This document shows positions 24,435-33,273 of a DNA stretch of 64,000 nucleotides, piece after piece. Both the position numbers and the translations under genes were made by a program. How positions within the stretch are numbered: the first letter of the stretch is position 1; each line of letters begins with the position of its first letter. The stretch lies in NCBI GenBank assembly GCA_001725325.1, contig MEFY01000002.1, positions 1,677,559 to 1,741,558 on the forward strand, in the 5' to 3' direction. The notes under the pieces were generated by a model. It worked only from the letters and a program-made list of their open reading frames with translations, made no database searches and was not told where the DNA came from. The stretch comes from Leifsonia sp. SCN 70-46. Its GTDB lineage: Bacteria > Actinomycetota > Actinomycetes > Actinomycetales > Microbacteriaceae.

Positions 24435-25226
24435 ATGAGTTCACGCCGTATCCGCCTGGGAGTCCAGGTCCAGCCCCAGCACGCCCCCTACCCGAAGATC
24501 CGCGACACTGTTCGCGAGCTCGAGGATCTGGGCGTCGACATCCTCTTCAACTGGGATCACTTCTTCCCGCTGAGCGGCGAGCCCGACGGCCTGCACTTCG
24601 AGGCGTGGACCGAGCTCGCCTCGTGGGCCGAGCTCACGAGCCGCGTCGAGTTCGGCACGCTCGTCAACTGCAACTCGTACCGAAACCCCGACCTGCAGGC
24701 CGACATGGCCCGCACCCTCGACCACATCAGCGCCCACTCCGGCGGCGCCGGCCGATTCATCTTCGGCACGGGCTCGGGATGGTTCGAGCGCGACTACGAC
24801 GAGTACGGCTACGAGTTCGGCACCGCCGGCCAGCGGCTCGACGCGCTCGCCGAGGCGCTGCCGCGCATCGAGGCGCGCTGGGCGAAGCTCAACCCCGCGC
24901 CGACGCGCAAGATCCCCGTGCTCATCGGCGGCGGCGGCGAGAAGAAGACCCTGCGCATCGTCGCCCAGCACGCCGACATCTGGCACAGCTTCACCGCTCC
25001 GGACGACCTGCCGCGCAAGCTCGGCATCCTCCGCGAGCACGGCGAGGCGGTGGGGCGCGACGTCTCCGAGATCGAGATCTCCAACGAGCTGCGCAGCCAC
25101 GACGAGGCCGGCGCCGACGCCCTGCTCGAGCACGGCGTCACCCTGTTCACCCTCGGCATCTCGGGCCCGGAGTACGACCTCGCGCCCGTGAAGCGCTGGC
25201 TGGCCTGGCGCGACAAGCAGAACTAG
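24435..25226 (+). CDS. LLM-class F420-dependent oxidoreductase
   Basis: Oxidoreductase of 263 residues. N-terminal LGVQVQPQHAPYPKIRDTVRELEDLGVDILFNWDHFFP matches actinobacterial F420-dependent LLM proteins, and RFIFGTGSGWFERDYDEYGYEFG is the family cofactor-side loop. It is slightly short, as in the subgroup without the insertion domain. It is monocistronic with its own promoter. The substrate is unknown. It is the third LLM enzyme of the window. Confidence 0.82.
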   Translation: MSSRRIRLGVQVQPQHAPYPKIRDTVRELEDLGVDILFNWDHFFPLSGEPDGLHFEAWTELASWAELTSRVEFGTLVNCNSYRNPDLQADMARTLDHISAHSGGAGRFIFGTGSGWFERDYDEYGYEFGTAGQRLDALAEALPRIEARWAKLNPAPTRKIPVLIGGGGEKKTLRIVAQHADIWHSFTAPDDLPRKLGILREHGEAVGRDVSEIEISNELRSHDEAGADALLEHGVTLFTLGISGPEYDLAPVKRWLAWRDKQN

Positions 25227-25290
25227 CCATTCTTTCGGCGGCTTTCGGCCATCGTGCTCGCGCGGCGCCACGATGGTCGGGGGCCGCCGC

Positions 25291-25296
25291 TAGCGT
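25291..25296 (+). promoter_or_regulatory. -10 box TAGCGT, leaderless spacing
   Basis: TAGCGT is followed by six bases (GGCCAC) and the GTG at 25303, which supports that GTG as the start. Confidence 0.5.
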
Positions 25297-25302
25297 GGCC
25301 AC

Positions 25303-26211
25303 GTGAACCAACTGCGCCCCACCCCGCTCGTCTTCGTCGCCATCGGTGTCACGATCCTGGCGTGGGCGAGCGCGTTCATCGTCATCCGCGGCACGGGCCC
25401 CTACTTCTCGGGCGGCGCGCTCGCCCTCGGCCGCCTCATCGTCGGCACGCTGCTGCTCGGCATCGTCGTGCTGCTCGGCCGCACATGGGTCGCCCCGAAC
25501 CGCCGCGAGTGGCTGCAGATCGTCGGCTTCGGCGTGCTGTGGTTCGGCGCCTACAACGTCGCGCTCAACACCGCCGAGCAGTCCCTCGACGCGGGCACGA
25601 CCGCCATGATCGTCAACATCGGGCCCATCCTCATCGCCCTCGGCGCTGGCGTCTTCCTGCGCGAGGGCATCCCCAAGTGGCTCGCGATCGGCGCGGGCGT
25701 GGCCTTCCTCGGCGTCGTGCTCATCGGGCTCGGCACGGGCGCGTCCGAACTGGGCGACGGCGTGGGCGTCGCCCTCGCGCTCGTGGCCGCGGTCACCTAC
25801 GCCGCGGGCGTGCTGCTGCAGAAGCCCGCGCTCAAGAGGCTCCCCAACGCCCAGGTCACGTGGCTCGGCTGCGCCATCGGCCTGGTCGTCACCCTGCCCT
25901 TCGCGGGCGACCTCGTGCGCGATGTGCAGGATGCGCCGCTGCCCGGCATCCTCGGAGTGCTCTACCTCGGCGCCATCCCCACCGCCCTCGCGTTCAGCAC
26001 GTGGGCCTACGCGCTCTCGCGCATGCCCGCCGGACAGCTCGGCGTCTCGACCTACATCGTGCCGCCGCTCGCGATCGTGATGGGCCTCCTCGTCTTCGGC
26101 GAGGTGCCCCACGTGCTCGCGATCGCGGGCGGCGTCATCTGCCTCGTCGGGGTCGCGCTCTCGCGCCGGCGCCCGCGGATTCCCGAAGTCTCCAAAACTC
26201 TGGCAGAATAG
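25303..26211 (+). CDS. EamA/DMT-superfamily transporter
   Basis: Membrane protein of 302 residues with ten predicted helices formed by two EamA repeats (first ends near 150, second begins VGVALALVAAVTYAAGVLLQK). N-terminal ILAWASAFIVIRGTG and helix-4 motif NTAEQSLDAGTTAMIVNIGPILIALGAGVFLREG are typical of RhaT/YdcZ-like metabolite exporters. The substrate cannot be assigned. It stands alone upstream of the rpsP operon. Confidence 0.88.
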   Translation: MNQLRPTPLVFVAIGVTILAWASAFIVIRGTGPYFSGGALALGRLIVGTLLLGIVVLLGRTWVAPNRREWLQIVGFGVLWFGAYNVALNTAEQSLDAGTTAMIVNIGPILIALGAGVFLREGIPKWLAIGAGVAFLGVVLIGLGTGASELGDGVGVALALVAAVTYAAGVLLQKPALKRLPNAQVTWLGCAIGLVVTLPFAGDLVRDVQDAPLPGILGVLYLGAIPTALAFSTWAYALSRMPAGQLGVSTYIVPPLAIVMGLLVFGEVPHVLAIAGGVICLVGVALSRRRPRIPEVSKTLAE

Positions 26212-26337
26212 CCAGTCGAGTCTCTCGCGGCCCGACCCTCTAATCAGGCCCGAGTACTCCACCAGAGCTTTCGTGCCGAGTGTGCCCCCACGCTCACGGC
26301 CAGCGGTTCGCCACCAACACATACATTCAGGAGAATT

Positions 26338-26847
26338 GTGGCTGTCAAGATTCGTCTCAAGCGCATGGGCAAGATCCGTGCACCGTACTACCGCATCGTC
26401 GTCGCCGACTCGCGCTCCAAGCGCGACGGCCGCGCCATCGAGGAGATCGGCAAGTACCACCCGACCGAGGAGCCCTCGTTCATCGAGGTCAACTCCGAGC
26501 GCGCGCAGTACTGGCTCGGCGTCGGCGCCCAGCCGAGCCCGCAGGTCGAGGCCATCCTCAAGCTCACGGGCGACTGGGGCATCTTCAAGGGCGACAAGAA
26601 CGCCAAGAGCACGGTGAAGACCAAGGAGGCCAAGGAGACGTTCCAGGCCGACGAGAAGAAGAAGCCGGTCCTCAAGCCCAAGACCGAGAAGCCCGTCGCC
26701 AAGGTCGAGGAGACCCCCGCCGAGGAGGCTCCCGCCGAGGACGTGGTGAGCGACGGCGAGGCCGCTGAGGCTCCCGCAGCCGACGAGGCCGCCGCCGAGG
26801 CGACGCCCGCCGGCGACGAGGCTCCCGCAGCGACCGACGAGGCCTAG
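26338..26847 (+). CDS. rpsP: 30S ribosomal protein bS16 with acidic tail
   Basis: Small-subunit protein of 169 residues from a GTG start with AGGAG 5 bases upstream. Residues 1-85 are the canonical bS16 fold ([22 protein letters not shown]). The remaining 80 or so residues form an Ala/Glu/Pro-rich, low-complexity acidic tail absent from most bacteria. It is first in the rpsP-khpA-rimM operon, with a leader of about 110 bases after the DMT gene. Confidence 0.97.
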   Translation: MAVKIRLKRMGKIRAPYYRIVVADSRSKRDGRAIEEIGKYHPTEEPSFIEVNSERAQYWLGVGAQPSPQVEAILKLTGDWGIFKGDKNAKSTVKTKEAKETFQADEKKKPVLKPKTEKPVAKVEETPAEEAPAEDVVSDGEAAEAPAADEAAAEATPAGDEAPAATDEA

Positions 26848-26849
26848 CC

Positions 26850-27086
26850 TTGCTCGCTCCCGCTCTCGAGCACCTGGTCAAGGGGATCGTCGATCACCCC
26901 GACCAGGTTCAGGTAGTCGCGAAGAACTCCCAGCGTGGTGAGGTCCTCGAGGTGCGCGTGCACCCCGACGACCTCGGCCGGGTCATCGGTCGCGCAGGTC
27001 GCACCGCGAAGGCGCTCCGCACCCTGGTCTCGGCTCTCGCCGACGGCCGCAAGGTGCGCGTCGACGTCGTCGACACCGACTACTAG
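26850..27086 (+). CDS. KH-domain RNA-binding protein KhpA
   Basis: Single KH-domain protein of 78 residues with the GxxG loop in VIGRAGRTAKALR. It is the standard neighbour of rpsP and rimM, and usually pairs with KhpB in regulating translation and cell size. The TTG start 2 bases after the rpsP stop gives LAPALEHLVKGIVDHPDQV, matching the family N-terminus. The rimM gene follows after 3 bases. Confidence 0.93.
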   Translation: MLAPALEHLVKGIVDHPDQVQVVAKNSQRGEVLEVRVHPDDLGRVIGRAGRTAKALRTLVSALADGRKVRVDVVDTDY

Positions 27087-27089
27087 ACG

Positions 27090-27671
27090 GTGGCAGCGAA
27101 GAATTCCCCCCAGCCGTCCCACACGCAGCTGCGTGTGGGGCGGCTGGTGAAGGCGCACGGCCTCAAGGGGGCCATCAAGCTCGAGCTCTACACCGACATC
27201 CCCGAGAAGCGCTTCGTGCCCGGAGCTGTGTTCTCGCTCCAGGTGCCCACGAGCTCGGCGTGGCACGGCAAGAAGCTCGAGCTCTCCGAGCTCAAGTGGT
27301 TCAACGCCCAGCCGGTCGCGTTCTTCAAGGACGTCTCCGACCGCAGCGCCGCCGAGAGCCTCATCAAGGCCATCCTCTGGATCGACGAGGATGCCGCGGC
27401 CGAGGTCGAGGACGACGCCTGGTTCGACCACCAGCTCGTCGGCCTCAGGGTGCTCCGCGACGGAGCCTCCGTCGGCACCGTGACCCAGATCGACCACTTC
27501 CCGGCCCAGGACCTCCTCACCGTCGCCACGGACAACGGCGACGTGCTCGTGCCGTTCGTGAAGGCCATCGTGGCCTCCGTCGACATCGAGGCCGGAACCC
27601 TCACGGTCACCCCGCCCCTCGGCCTCTTCGAGGAGCTCGCGGACGACGACGCGGAGCCCGCCGGCTCCTGA
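27090..27671 (+). CDS. rimM: ribosome maturation factor RimM
   Basis: Assembly factor of 193 residues for the 30S head domain, which binds uS19. The N-terminal RimM domain is marked by LRVGRLVKAHGLKGAIKLELYTD, and the PRC-barrel-like C-terminal half has DLLTVATDNGDVLVPFVKAIVASVD. The start is GTG, coupled closely to khpA. In related actinobacteria trmD follows directly. Here 1.17 kb of DUF559 DNA intervenes. Confidence 0.96.
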   Translation: MAAKNSPQPSHTQLRVGRLVKAHGLKGAIKLELYTDIPEKRFVPGAVFSLQVPTSSAWHGKKLELSELKWFNAQPVAFFKDVSDRSAAESLIKAILWIDEDAAAEVEDDAWFDHQLVGLRVLRDGASVGTVTQIDHFPAQDLLTVATDNGDVLVPFVKAIVASVDIEAGTLTVTPPLGLFEELADDDAEPAGS

Positions 27672-27722
27672 TCCGCGGCTCGGGCGTCCCGGGTCCGTCC
27701 CTCTCCCCGCGTCGCTCCCCGC

Positions 27723-27793
27723 AGTTACGGAGGACGCCACGCCGTCGGGCCGGTACCGTGCGGCCCGCACTCGGCGTGCCGTCCTCCGCAACT
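27723..27793. repeat. palindromic element C, 3' of the DUF559 gene
   Basis: Arms 27723-27744 and 27772-27793 (22 bases, 20 matching; left arm begins AGTTACGGAGGACG) flank 27 bases. The right arm runs into the stop codon of the DUF559 gene at 27792-27794, so gene and palindrome are directly joined. The arm sequence recurs in the element at 28744. Confidence 0.8.
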
Positions 27794-28667
27794 ACCGCGC
27801 GAGTCCCGCACGCACGTGTCGTGGGCTCCAGAGGTGCTCGCCGCGCTCGACCATCCCGCGGATGGCGAGCTCCACGCGCTGCCACTCGTCGACGATGTGC
27901 GGGTAGGCGACCCGGATCACGATGTAGCCGAGGCGGGTGAGCGCGAGATCCCGTGAGCGGTCCGCGAGGAAGGCGTTCGGCCCCTCATGCCATTCGCGCC
28001 CGTCGGCCTCGATCACGAGGCGGTCGCCGAGCACGAGGTCGACGTACCCGACGGCGGGGATGTGCACCTGCGACCGGATCCGCACGCCCAGCGGTGTCAG
28101 CCGCACTCGGCAGTACGTCTCGAGGCCCGATTCCGCGTGGCGGTCGACCTCGTCGAGCACGCTCGCGAAGCCCGGCGGCAAGGTCGCCAGCACCCGCCGG
28201 AGCGAGGCCGTCGTCAGGGCACCGGTGTGGAGGGCCGAGTCGATCGCGGTGAGCGCGTCCTCGCGGATCTGGCAGAGGAGCAGGTCGCGGATGATCGAGG
28301 GCACGGGCTCGACGACCGATGCGCGGGCCGACCACGGCACCGACTGCCAGTGCACGACGAGGTGTGCGCGGTCCCCGTGCACGCGTCCCGCGTGGCGCGG
28401 CACGGACACATGGGTCCGCCCGTCGGCCTCGGGCACCCACAGTCCACGGTGCCTCGCCGCGCTCAGGCACGCGATCCGGCCGCCGAACTCGACCGCTCGG
28501 AGGACGTCGGCGGAGACATCCTCGTTCGCCAGCCAGCCCTTGCGCACGCGGATGACGCGTCCGCTCGAGAGTGCGGAACGAAGATCGGCGGCGGTGAACC
28601 CCGCGGCAAGCAGGGTCCCGACCCTAGCCGCACCGCCGAACCGGACGAGCGTGCTCTGCAGCGTCAT
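27792..28667 (-). CDS. AbiEi-like winged-helix plus DUF559 nuclease-fold protein
   Basis: Protein of 291 residues. The N-terminal part (about 10-60, [32 protein letters not shown]) resembles the winged helix of AbiEi-type proteins. The C-terminal DUF559 part has the PD-(D/E)XK-like pattern [20 protein letters not shown], then [20 protein letters not shown], related to Vsr-type endonucleases. The expected acidic residues D, E and D are present, so it may be catalytically active. ATG 28667 starts the conserved region, and an upstream open frame to 28943 has no such homology. The role (defence, mobility or repair) is unknown. Confidence 0.82.
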   Translation of the reverse strand: MTLQSTLVRFGGAARVGTLLAAGFTAADLRSALSSGRVIRVRKGWLANEDVSADVLRAVEFGGRIACLSAARHRGLWVPEADGRTHVSVPRHAGRVHGDRAHLVVHWQSVPWSARASVVEPVPSIIRDLLLCQIREDALTAIDSALHTGALTTASLRRVLATLPPGFASVLDEVDRHAESGLETYCRVRLTPLGVRIRSQVHIPAVGYVDLVLGDRLVIEADGREWHEGPNAFLADRSRDLALTRLGYIVIRVAYPHIVDEWQRVELAIRGMVERGEHLWSPRHVRAGLAR

Positions 28668-28743
28668 GGCGCACAGCCTGGCGGCGCGCCCGCCGCTGCA
28701 GCCCTCGCGCGGTCTCACGGTGGGATCCCGGCCCGTCTCGCGA

Positions 28744-28816
28744 GTTGTGGAGGACGCCCCGGATCCGTGTCCCCGCGGCCGGCCGGCCCCCGACGCGGCG
28801 TGTCGTCCTCCGCAAC
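28744..28816. repeat. palindromic element D, 5' of the DUF559 gene
   Basis: Arms 28744-28758 (GTTGTGGAGGACGCC) and 28802-28816 (reverse complement GTTGCGGAGGACGAC) match at 13 of 15 positions and flank 43 GC-rich bases. They share the GGAGGACG core with element C. Confidence 0.7.
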
Positions 28817-28826
28817 GCCGCGCGCC

Positions 28827-28832
28827 TACGCT
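28827..28832 (+). promoter_or_regulatory. -10 box TACGCT for trmD, leaderless spacing
   Basis: TACGCT is followed by six bases (GGACGG) and the GTG at 28839. It lies 10 bases beyond element D, so trmD seems to be transcribed independently of rimM. Confidence 0.5.
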
Positions 28833-28838
28833 GGACGG

Positions 28839-29519
28839 GTGCGCATCGACATCGTCACGATCTTCCCCGAGTTCTTCGGCGTGCTCGACGTCTCGCTGCT
28901 CGGCAAGGCCCGCCAGTCGGGGATCATCGACGTGGGCGTGCACGACCTACGCGACTTCACGCACGACCGCCACCGCACGGTCGACGACACGCCCTACGGC
29001 GGCGGCGCGGGCATGGTCATGCGCCCCGAGCCCTGGGGAGAGGCGCTCGACAGCCTGCTCACGCCCGACTCGCTCATGGTCTTCCCGACGCCCGCGGGGG
29101 AGCGCTTCACGCAGGCCACGGCGCGCGAGCTCTCCACCGAGCCGCACCTCGTGTTCGGCTGCGGCCGCTACGAGGGCCCCGACCAGCGCGTCATCGACTA
29201 CGCCGGCACCGTCTCGCGCGTGCGCGAGATCAGCCTCGGCGACTACGTGCTCAACGGCGGCGAGGTCGCCGTCATGGCCATGATCGAGGCCGTGGGACGC
29301 CTCGTCCCGGGCGTCATCGGCAATGCCGCGAGCCTCGACGAGGAGAGCCACGAGGGCGGCCTGCTCGAGTACCCCAGCTACACGAAGCCCGCGCAGTGGC
29401 GAGGATTCGAGGTGCCGCCCGTGCTGCTCAGCGGCAACCACGGCGCCATCGCCGTCTGGCGGCACGAGCAGCAGCTCGAGCGCACGCGGGCCCGCCGGCC
29501 CGACCTGCTCGAGCCCTAG
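28839..29519 (+). CDS. trmD: tRNA (guanine-N1)-methyltransferase
   Basis: SPOUT methyltransferase of 226 residues that makes m1G37 in tRNA. The N-terminus is canonical ([15 protein letters not shown]). SAM-knot motifs include [34 protein letters not shown] and [18 protein letters not shown]. The GTG start is supported by the family N-terminus and by the -10 spacing. Longer upstream open frames are shadows. It shares a CTAG stop overlap with map. Confidence 0.97.
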   Translation: MRIDIVTIFPEFFGVLDVSLLGKARQSGIIDVGVHDLRDFTHDRHRTVDDTPYGGGAGMVMRPEPWGEALDSLLTPDSLMVFPTPAGERFTQATARELSTEPHLVFGCGRYEGPDQRVIDYAGTVSRVREISLGDYVLNGGEVAVMAMIEAVGRLVPGVIGNAASLDEESHEGGLLEYPSYTKPAQWRGFEVPPVLLSGNHGAIAVWRHEQQLERTRARRPDLLEP

Positions 29520-30283
29520 GAGCGCGCCGAGAGGATGACCGGGCCGTCGTCGGTCACGGCGACGGTGTGCTCGAAGTGCGCGGCTCGCGAGCCGTCGGCG
29601 CTGCGGAGGGTCCAGCCGTCCTTGTCGGTGTAGATGCGGTCGGTGCCGATCATGAACCACGGCTCGATCGCGAACACGAGCCCCGCGCGCAGCGGAAGCC
29701 CGCGACCCGGGCGGCCGTCGTTGGGGATGTGCGGGTCGCCGTGCATCGTGCGGCCCACGCCGTGTCCGCCGAAGTCGGTGTTGATCGAGTAGCCCCCCGC
29801 GCGTGCGACGTCGCCGATCGCGGCGGAGATGTCGCCGATGCGGTTGCCGACCGTGGCGGCGGCGATGCCCGCGTCGAGGGCGCGCGACGTCACGTCGATG
29901 AGGGCGAGGTCCTCGTCGCGAGGGGTGCCCACGATGATCGTGATCGCCGAGTCGGTGACCCAGCCGTCGACTGACGCGGCGAAGTCGAGCGACAGCACGT
30001 CGCCGTCGCGCAGGCGGTAGTCGTGCGGCAGGCCGTGCAGCGCGGCGTCGTTGACCGACGTGCACAGCACCTTGCCGAACGGGGATGCCCCGAACGACGG
30101 GTGGTAGTCGATGTAGCAGCTCTCGGCGCCGGCCTTGCGGATCATGTCGTGGGCGAGCTTGTCGAGCGTGAGGAGGTTGACCCCGACGGCGGACGCCTGG
30201 GCCGTGGCCTCGAGCACGCTCGCGACGAAGACGCCGGCGGCGCGCATCCTCTCGATCTCGGCCGGGGTGCGCAGCTCGATCAT
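29516..30283 (-). CDS. map: type I methionine aminopeptidase
   Basis: Metallo-aminopeptidase of 255 residues that removes initiator methionine. Signatures: [26 protein letters not shown], the aspartates of [25 protein letters not shown] and the glutamate of FAIEPWFM. It overlaps the tetR stop (ATGA) and so is translated with a regulator, an unusual partner. The major map copy of actinobacteria usually lies near adk and infA, so this may be a second, conditionally expressed enzyme. Confidence 0.95.
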   Translation of the reverse strand: MIELRTPAEIERMRAAGVFVASVLEATAQASAVGVNLLTLDKLAHDMIRKAGAESCYIDYHPSFGASPFGKVLCTSVNDAALHGLPHDYRLRDGDVLSLDFAASVDGWVTDSAITIIVGTPRDEDLALIDVTSRALDAGIAAATVGNRIGDISAAIGDVARAGGYSINTDFGGHGVGRTMHGDPHIPNDGRPGRGLPLRAGLVFAIEPWFMIGTDRIYTDKDGWTLRSADGSRAAHFEHTVAVTDDGPVILSARS

Positions 30284-30903
30284 GCGTGCTTGCCCATGTA
30301 GTCGCGCACGATCTCGCGCAGCTTGGCGATGAAGCGCTCGTCGCCCTTCGGGTCGTAGAGGAACGCGCGGTGCAGGATCGAGTCGGCGATCTCGACGATG
30401 ATCTCGAAGTCGAACGCGAGCTCGTCGGAGGGCGTGAGGCCGTACTTGCGCGTGAAGAGCGCGGTGAACTCGCGCGCGAGCACCGAGTTGTTGGACATGT
30501 CCGGCTGCACGAAGCGCTTGTCGATGACGTCGCCGAAGCCCAGGGCCCGGAAGCCCGGCTCGGTGCGCAGCAGCTCGACGTAGCCGTCGATCGCGACATC
30601 CATGCCGTCCATCCAGTGGGCGGGCTCGTCGCTCATGCCGCCGAAGATGCGGGCCGTGAACTTCTCCATGTTGCGGGAGGCGAGGGCGCGCAGCAGCGAC
30701 TGGATGTTGGGGAAGTAGCGGTACACGACGCCCACCGAGGAGCCCGAGCGCGTGGCGACGTCGCTCGTCGTGAGGCCGTCGATGCCGTTCTTGTCGATGA
30801 GCTCGGCGGCGGCGTCGAGGAGGCTCGTGATGCGCTCCGCGCTGCGCTGCTGCACCGGCTCGGTGCGGACGGTCGCGGGCACGAAGTCGGGCTTGTCGTT
30901 CAT
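30280..30903 (-). CDS. TetR-family transcriptional regulator
   Basis: Regulator of 207 residues. The N-terminal helix-turn-helix (about 22-68) reads [47 protein letters not shown] in consecutive segments and is a textbook TetR DNA-binding domain. The ligand domain is unassigned. It is transcribed away from rplS and coupled to map. It may regulate itself and possibly the adjacent rplS leader. Confidence 0.92.
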   Translation of the reverse strand: MNDKPDFVPATVRTEPVQQRSAERITSLLDAAAELIDKNGIDGLTTSDVATRSGSSVGVVYRYFPNIQSLLRALASRNMEKFTARIFGGMSDEPAHWMDGMDVAIDGYVELLRTEPGFRALGFGDVIDKRFVQPDMSNNSVLAREFTALFTRKYGLTPSDELAFDFEIIVEIADSILHRAFLYDPKGDERFIAKLREIVRDYMGKHA

Positions 30904-31108
30904 TGCGTGGTTCTGCTTTCAGTGGTGGACTGCCGCCGAGTGGAATACCACCCGTGTTCTGTGCGAGAATTGCTGTTCGTGCCAGCACCCGGCTCTGCCA
31001 CAGGGGATCCGGTTCAGTGCTCCGGCGCACACTCCATTCTTCACTACTGATACTCCGTATCTGACAAGCAAGCGTTCGACCTGTGGCGGGCGCAGAGAGC
31101 GAACTACC
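30904..31108. promoter_or_regulatory. divergent tetR/rplS control region
   Basis: This 205-base gap is noticeably richer in A and T than its surroundings. It contains GTGGAATACCAC near 30936 and a perfect small palindrome GATAC-TCC-GTATC at 31049-31061, both plausible TetR-type operator halves. A leader of roughly 50 bases precedes rplS. No structured leader could be confidently recognised. Confidence 0.35.
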
Positions 31109-31459
31109 ATGCACATCCTCGACAGCGTCGATGCAGCGTCCCTCAAGGACAACATCCCCGACTTCCGTGCGGGTGACAACGTCAAGGTGCACGTGAACAT
31201 CATCGAGGGCACCCGTTCGCGCATCCAGGTCTTCCAGGGTGTCGTCATCGGCCGCTCGGGCGAGGGCGTCCGCGAGACCTTCACGGTCCGCAAGGTCAGC
31301 TTCCAGGTCGGCGTCGAGCGCACGTTCCCCGTGCACTCCCCGATCATCGACCACATCGAGCTCGTCACCCGCGGTGACGTGCGTCGCGCCAAGCTCTACT
31401 ACCTGCGCAAGCTGCGCGGCAAGAAGGCGAAGATCAAGGAGAAGCGCGACTTCTCGTAG
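31109..31459 (+). CDS. rplS: 50S ribosomal protein bL19
   Basis: Ribosomal protein of 116 residues at the 30S-50S interface. The signature [27 protein letters not shown] and the basic tail [21 protein letters not shown] are diagnostic. The ATG is chosen by alignment to the family; upstream open codons are not conserved. It is separated from trmD by the map-tetR pair, contrary to the usual order. Confidence 0.98.
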   Translation: MHILDSVDAASLKDNIPDFRAGDNVKVHVNIIEGTRSRIQVFQGVVIGRSGEGVRETFTVRKVSFQVGVERTFPVHSPIIDHIELVTRGDVRRAKLYYLRKLRGKKAKIKEKRDFS

Positions 31460-31481
31460 TCGTTCAGCGTTTCGAACTTTC

Positions 31482-31518
31482 CTGAGCTCCCAGCCGCTTA
31501 TGCTTGCTGGGAGCTCAG
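31482..31518 (+). terminator. hairpin after rplS
   Basis: A 13-bp perfect stem (CTGAGCTCCCAGC and its complement) has an 11-base loop and is followed by GGGTTTAA. It ends 8 bases before the lepB GTG, so it may act as a partial terminator or mask lepB initiation. Confidence 0.7.
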
Positions 31519-31526
31519 GGGTTTAA

Positions 31527-32285
31527 GTGACATATCGTACGGAATTCGACGCGACCGCAGGCGACCGCCCGGTACGCGCGCCCAAGTCGAAGCAGAAGCG
31601 CGGCTGGAAGATCTTCCTGCGTGACATCCTGCTCATCTTCCTCGCGGCGCTGCTCATCTCGTTCCTCATCAAGACGTTCCTGATCCGCTCGTTCTACATC
31701 CCGTCGTCGTCGATGGAGGAGACCCTCCACATCCAGGACAGGATCATCGTCAACCAGCTCGAGCCGAAGTTCATGCCGATCGAGCACGGCGACGTCGTCG
31801 TCTTCCGCGACCCGGGCGGCTGGCTCCCGCCGGACAACACGCAGCCCGTCAACTGGTTCGTCGGCGCCGTCGACGCCGCCCTCGCCTTCGTGGGCCTGAG
31901 CGCCCCCGACAGCAACGACCACCTCATCAAGCGCGTCATCGGCCTGCCCGGCGACACGGTCGTGTGCTGCAACGACTTCGGCCAGCTGACGGTCAACGGC
32001 GTGCCCCTCGAGGAGCCGTACATCAACCTGCCCGAGGGCATCACGAAGGCCACGCGCGACGACTTCGAGGTGACCGTGCCCGAGGGCAAGCTGTGGGTCA
32101 TGGGCGACAACCGCTACAACTCGGCCGACTCGGCGTTCCACCGCGACGACCCCACGGGCGGCTTCGTGCCGATCGACAACGTCGTGGGCCGCGCCCTGCT
32201 CATCAGCTGGCCGGTCGACCGGTGGACGTGGCTCGACAACTACCCCGTGACCTTCAGCGACGTCGACGGCACAGCGAAGAAGTGA
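31527..32285 (+). CDS. lepB: signal peptidase I
   Basis: Membrane-anchored serine protease of 252 residues that cleaves Sec and Tat signal peptides. One N-terminal helix (about 33-53, ILLIFLAALLISFLIKTFLI) precedes the catalytic Ser62 in YIPSSSMEETL and Lys135 in LIKRVIGLPGD. MGDNRYNSADSAF is the C-terminal family motif. GTG start. The rnhB gene overlaps its stop (GTGA). Confidence 0.95.
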   Translation: MTYRTEFDATAGDRPVRAPKSKQKRGWKIFLRDILLIFLAALLISFLIKTFLIRSFYIPSSSMEETLHIQDRIIVNQLEPKFMPIEHGDVVVFRDPGGWLPPDNTQPVNWFVGAVDAALAFVGLSAPDSNDHLIKRVIGLPGDTVVCCNDFGQLTVNGVPLEEPYINLPEGITKATRDDFEVTVPEGKLWVMGDNRYNSADSAFHRDDPTGGFVPIDNVVGRALLISWPVDRWTWLDNYPVTFSDVDGTAKK

Positions 32286-32926
32286 CGGTAGCCGACCCCA
32301 CCCTGCGCGTCGAGCGCTCCCTGCACCGTGGGGGCGCGCGGTACGTCATCGGCTGCGACGAGGTCGGCCGCGGCGCGATAGCGGGGCCGGTCGCCGTGGG
32401 GCTCTCCGTGGTCGGGGTCGGCATCCGCAAGCATCCTGACGGCCTGCGCGACTCGAAGATGCTCAGCGAGAAGCGCCGCGAGCAGCTCTCGCCCCTGGCC
32501 CAGCAGTGGTCGCACTTCTCGGCGGTCGGCCTCGCGAGCGCTCTCGAGGTCGACACGATCGGGATCATGGCCGCCCTCGCCCTCGCCGGCAGGCGCGCCC
32601 TCGTCGAGCTGCACGAGGCGGGCGTGCCGATCATGGAGAGCGTCGTGCTGCTCGACGGCTCCCACGACTGGCTCACGCCTGGCCTCACGACCCCGCCCGT
32701 GCGCACGCAGGTCAAGGCCGACCGCGACTGCGCCTCGGTGGCCGCGGCCTCCGTCATCGCGAAGGTGCACCGCGATCGCATCATGATCGAGGCGGATGAG
32801 GCGATCCCCGGGTACGGCTGGGCGGGCAACAAGGGCTACGGCTCGACCGAGCACTACGCCGCCATCGACAGCCTCGGAGCGTCCGAGCTCCACCGCCAGA
32901 CCTGGCTGCACGCCCGCAGCGCGTAG
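32282..32926 (+). CDS. rnhB: ribonuclease HII
   Basis: RNase of 214 residues that removes misincorporated ribonucleotides and RNA-DNA hybrids. Catalytic acids appear in GCDEVGRGAIAGP (Asp-Glu), VVLLDGSHD and KADRDCASVAAASVIAKVHRD. The GTG start is inside the lepB stop. The order lepB-rnhB-DUF2469 is conserved in actinobacteria. Confidence 0.95.
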   Translation: MTVADPTLRVERSLHRGGARYVIGCDEVGRGAIAGPVAVGLSVVGVGIRKHPDGLRDSKMLSEKRREQLSPLAQQWSHFSAVGLASALEVDTIGIMAALALAGRRALVELHEAGVPIMESVVLLDGSHDWLTPGLTTPPVRTQVKADRDCASVAAASVIAKVHRDRIMIEADEAIPGYGWAGNKGYGSTEHYAAIDSLGASELHRQTWLHARSA

Positions 32927-32929
32927 ACT
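32924..32929 (+). promoter_or_regulatory. -10 box TAGACT for the DUF2469 gene
   Basis: TAGACT begins with the rnhB stop codon itself and ends 9 bases before the ATG at 32939. Confidence 0.4.
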
Positions 32930-32938
32930 TGTCCCGCA

Positions 32939-33262
32939 ATGGATGAGGACGAGTTCGAAGACTATGACCGCGAGGTAGAGCTCGCGCTCTACAAGGAGTA
33001 CCGCGACGTCGTCGGCCAGTTCCGGTTCGTCGTCGAGACGGAGCGCCGCTTCTACCTCGCCAACGAGGTGGAGCTCGTGCGGCAGGACACCGAGCACGAC
33101 TTCTACTTCGAGCTCACGATGAACGACGTGTGGGTGTGGGACGTCTACCGCTCCGACCGCTTCGTGAAGTCGGTGCGCGTGCTCACCTTCAAAGACGTCA
33201 ACGTCGAGGAGCTCTCTGCGAAGGAGCTCGAGCTGCCGAAGGAACTGGCGCTCGACGAGTAG
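32939..33262 (+). CDS. DUF2469 family protein
   Basis: Acidic actinobacterial protein of 107 residues starting with MDEDEFEDYDREVELALYKE and containing FYFELTMNDVWVWDVYRSDRF. It is strictly associated with rnhB in actinobacteria, but no biochemical role is known to me. It is 11 bases upstream of a HAD hydrolase gene. Confidence 0.93.
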   Translation: MDEDEFEDYDREVELALYKEYRDVVGQFRFVVETERRFYLANEVELVRQDTEHDFYFELTMNDVWVWDVYRSDRFVKSVRVLTFKDVNVEELSAKELELPKELALDE

Positions 33263-33273
33263 GTGCTCGTCAG

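Larger units (their letters stand above)
27723..28816. mobile_element. candidate DUF559/palindrome insertion unit in the rimM-trmD junction
   Basis: A 1.09-kb block consists of one minus-strand DUF559 gene bracketed by palindromes with matching GTTnnGGAGGACG arms, so the block ends are inverted copies of each other. It lies precisely between rimM and trmD, genes normally adjacent. No transposase or clear target duplication is visible. Mobility is inferred from layout only. Confidence 0.5.

Noticed and set aside
28668-28943. Longer N-terminus for the DUF559 protein
   Set aside because: The extra 92 codons run through palindromic element D and into trmD and show no conserved sequence.
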